Source of the DNA: Paramecium pentaurelia
Lineage: Eukaryota > Ciliophora > Oligohymenophorea > Peniculida > Parameciidae
DNA: 64,000 nucleotides
Assembly (NCBI GenBank): GCA_905183005.1
Contig: CAJJDO010000061.1
Span: 443,338 to 507,337 of the forward strand
Reading direction: 5' to 3'
The notes below the pieces were generated by a model that searched no databases, had not been told where the DNA came from, and saw only the letters and a list, made by a program, of their open reading frames with translations. This document shows, piece by piece, positions 62,285-64,000 of this stretch; position 1 is the stretch's first letter, and every line of letters starts with the position of its first letter. Both the position numbers and the translations under genes were made by a program.

Positions 62285-62647
62285 ATGGGATCAAAAAAAA
62301 AGAAGATTTTTGAGCAATCAGAAAAATAAAACAACCTGAAATAGAACCAGTACCAAAGCCATGATTATTAAATTGTTAATAACGAGAAAATAAAAATATC
62401 CATAATCATTTCTAGTTATATTGTGGTCACAGTAATAGTTATAAATCAGATTTTCGTCAACAAATTAGCATTAAATTATGTATTTCTATTAATTCAATTA
62501 TAATCTGATTATATTAAATTGACTCAAGATTAACCAGAAAAAATTTCTTTGTTTCCATACTGTTATGTGACAGTTCTTTGTCTTTCAGATTTGTTAATCC
62601 ATCCCAGTGTCTTTTAGAGAGATACTGCTAATCATGTCAGAATTTGA
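62285..62647 (+). CDS. Small hypothetical membrane protein
   Basis: ATG 62285 to TGA 62645 gives 120 residues in the ciliate code. The N-terminus is basic and Gln/Asn-rich (MGSKKKKIFEQSEKQNNLKQ). It is followed by one or two hydrophobic stretches (ISIIISSYIVVTVIVINQIF). No homology is recognised and coding status is uncertain. Confidence 0.25.
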
Positions 62648-64000
62648 TGACGATTTTCAAAGTAATCAAGAGAGTATTTAAAAGAGAATTTAGTTATTTT
62701 TAATAAATTTGATTCCTGAAAAGTTAACGTCTTGAAATAATTGTTTTGCTTATCTGAAAAACAACTTTTATAATTTCAATAAAAGCAAGATGATTAATTT
62801 AATATTGATATGAATATTAAATAGTAATCTGAAGCTATTAGAATTCTCTAATAGATCTACATATAATTTATAAAATACTTTTGAAAATGTATTTCATCAT
62901 TAAAACAATATCTATTTTTAATCAATAAGAATCATTAATTACTTCTACCGATTATTCAAATAGGATCAATAAAATTTGCCTATTCCTTGTTTTCAAATTA
63001 TCTAATCCTAGATTTGTATTTATAACAAAAATCTTTTCACAGAGATTAAATTATAACTCAAATGGAGGTTAATTTCATAGTAAATTTACATTAATTAATG
63101 CAAATGGAATAAAAAACAGTAAGAATATTTGAATAAATTTATATGAATATTTCATTGAAGTAATTCAAAATTCTTATTCATTTATTTAGTAATGATACCT
63201 TGAATATACTCATAAATTTTAATATTAATATAATGATATCTTTTGATATCGAATAATATTTTAGATTAATATATTTAATCAAAATTATAATTGTAAATTT
63301 TTTGTTGAGTCTAATTATTTTTTTATTTTTTTTTTTGCATTTTAGAAATCTATTTTTAATAGATAATTACAAAAACCTAAAGAAATTTCAACTGTTTCAA
63401 AATTTTTTTGATTTTGAGGATGAAAGAGTTTCATTATATTATGCTAAATAAATGAATAATTAAAAATTTAATCCTAATAAAGGAGGTTGTTTATATTAGA
63501 ATTGACTATTTGTATTATAGTTCGTATAGAAAGCGGTTTGATAAGAAGTCTTATTTTTAATCTTTTTATTAAATTATAGAAAAGAATAGGACAAGAGAGA
63601 AAATAACATTGGTCGATAGAAAATTCAAAAATTAGGAAGATAATTCAATTGAAGCAAATTTTTAGGAAGAAATGCTAAATTAATCTCATAAATTTTAAAG
63701 AAATATTTATAATAAAATTTAAATTAAGAATTTATGTTTATTTTGGAATCCTTTTTTGCCAACCATTAATTTATTCTTATGAAATTATTAAAAAATAATA
63801 ATTAAATAATTGGGTTAGATAAACGCACCCTAAAAATAATTTCTTTTAATAACAAATTGTTGGATTCAACCTTTTTAACATTTCATTTAAAATAAAATTT
63901 ATTATTTTATCACAGATTGTGTGTTGATTTCTGAAGTAGTTTAAAATAAATAACATCAATAGCTATTTGAGTTTTAAATTAATAATGTTTGATATTTAGA
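62648..64000. other. A+T-rich right edge without a recognised gene
   Basis: No frame on either strand has convincing protein character, apart from very short runs. Confidence 0.4.

Noticed and set aside
1..64000. CRISPR array, insertion sequence, prophage or bacterial operon
   Set aside because: No spaced short repeats, transposase motifs with terminal repeats, ribosome-binding sites or co-directional gene runs were seen; the code and introns are those of a ciliate nucleus.

Overview
This window is macronuclear DNA of a ciliate, almost certainly a Paramecium. Three things in the sequence show it. Long coding frames open up only if TAA and TAG are read as glutamine and TGA is kept as the only stop. 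Several introns are very short (22-32 nt), begin GT(A) and end TAG, and removing them restores conserved motifs. A G-rich array mixing GGGTTT and GGGGTT, the Paramecium telomere repeat, occurs at 53179-53293. Base composition is extremely A+T-rich, so most standard-code ORFs are short shadows.

Layout. 1-2719 (minus) is the 5' part of a secreted Cys-rich surface-type protein that runs off the left edge. 3.2-5.0 kb holds degenerate remnants (WD40-like and coiled-coil). 5290-9502 holds one intact two-TM membrane protein gene (minus, 6491-7912) flanked by partial copies created at single-N joins. 9783-10911 (minus) is an intact casein-kinase-1-like kinase. 12237-13480 (plus) is an intact P-loop GTPase with a Cys-rich tail. 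14.2-19.5 kb is gene debris, including a 1-kb segment repeated across a single N. 19659-22295 (minus) is a frameshifted coiled-coil/SPRY-like gene. 23768-33351 (minus) is a roughly 3,100-residue secretory-pathway protein with a Cys-rich ectodomain, a beta-helix-like region and a multi-TM C-terminus. 34-39 kb is debris. 39698-41172 (plus) is a zinc-finger/WD40 gene with one frameshift. A 198-nt N gap follows, then TPR and other remnants (42-45.5 kb). 47751-49618 (plus) is a pentapeptide-repeat plus eight-blade WD40 gene broken by a TGA and a frameshift. 49.6-53.2 kb is nearly gene-free and ends in the telomeric array.

After the telomere and a 774-nt N gap, 54068-64000 is the far side of a chromosome break or scaffold join. 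It carries a gene joining an F-box-like helix set to a dynein-stalk-like region (about 55015-56287, plus), a third Cys-rich surface-type gene with a DUF4215-like motif (56814-59670, plus; frameshifted), a 1.17-kb duplicate of its tail across another single N, and further remnants.

The genes form no operon or pathway. The picture is a subtelomeric, decay-rich part of a polyploid somatic genome, with a few intact genes (membrane protein, kinase, GTPase, giant surface protein) among pseudogenes of large paralogous families. No rRNA, tRNA, CRISPR or recognisable transposon was found by eye.
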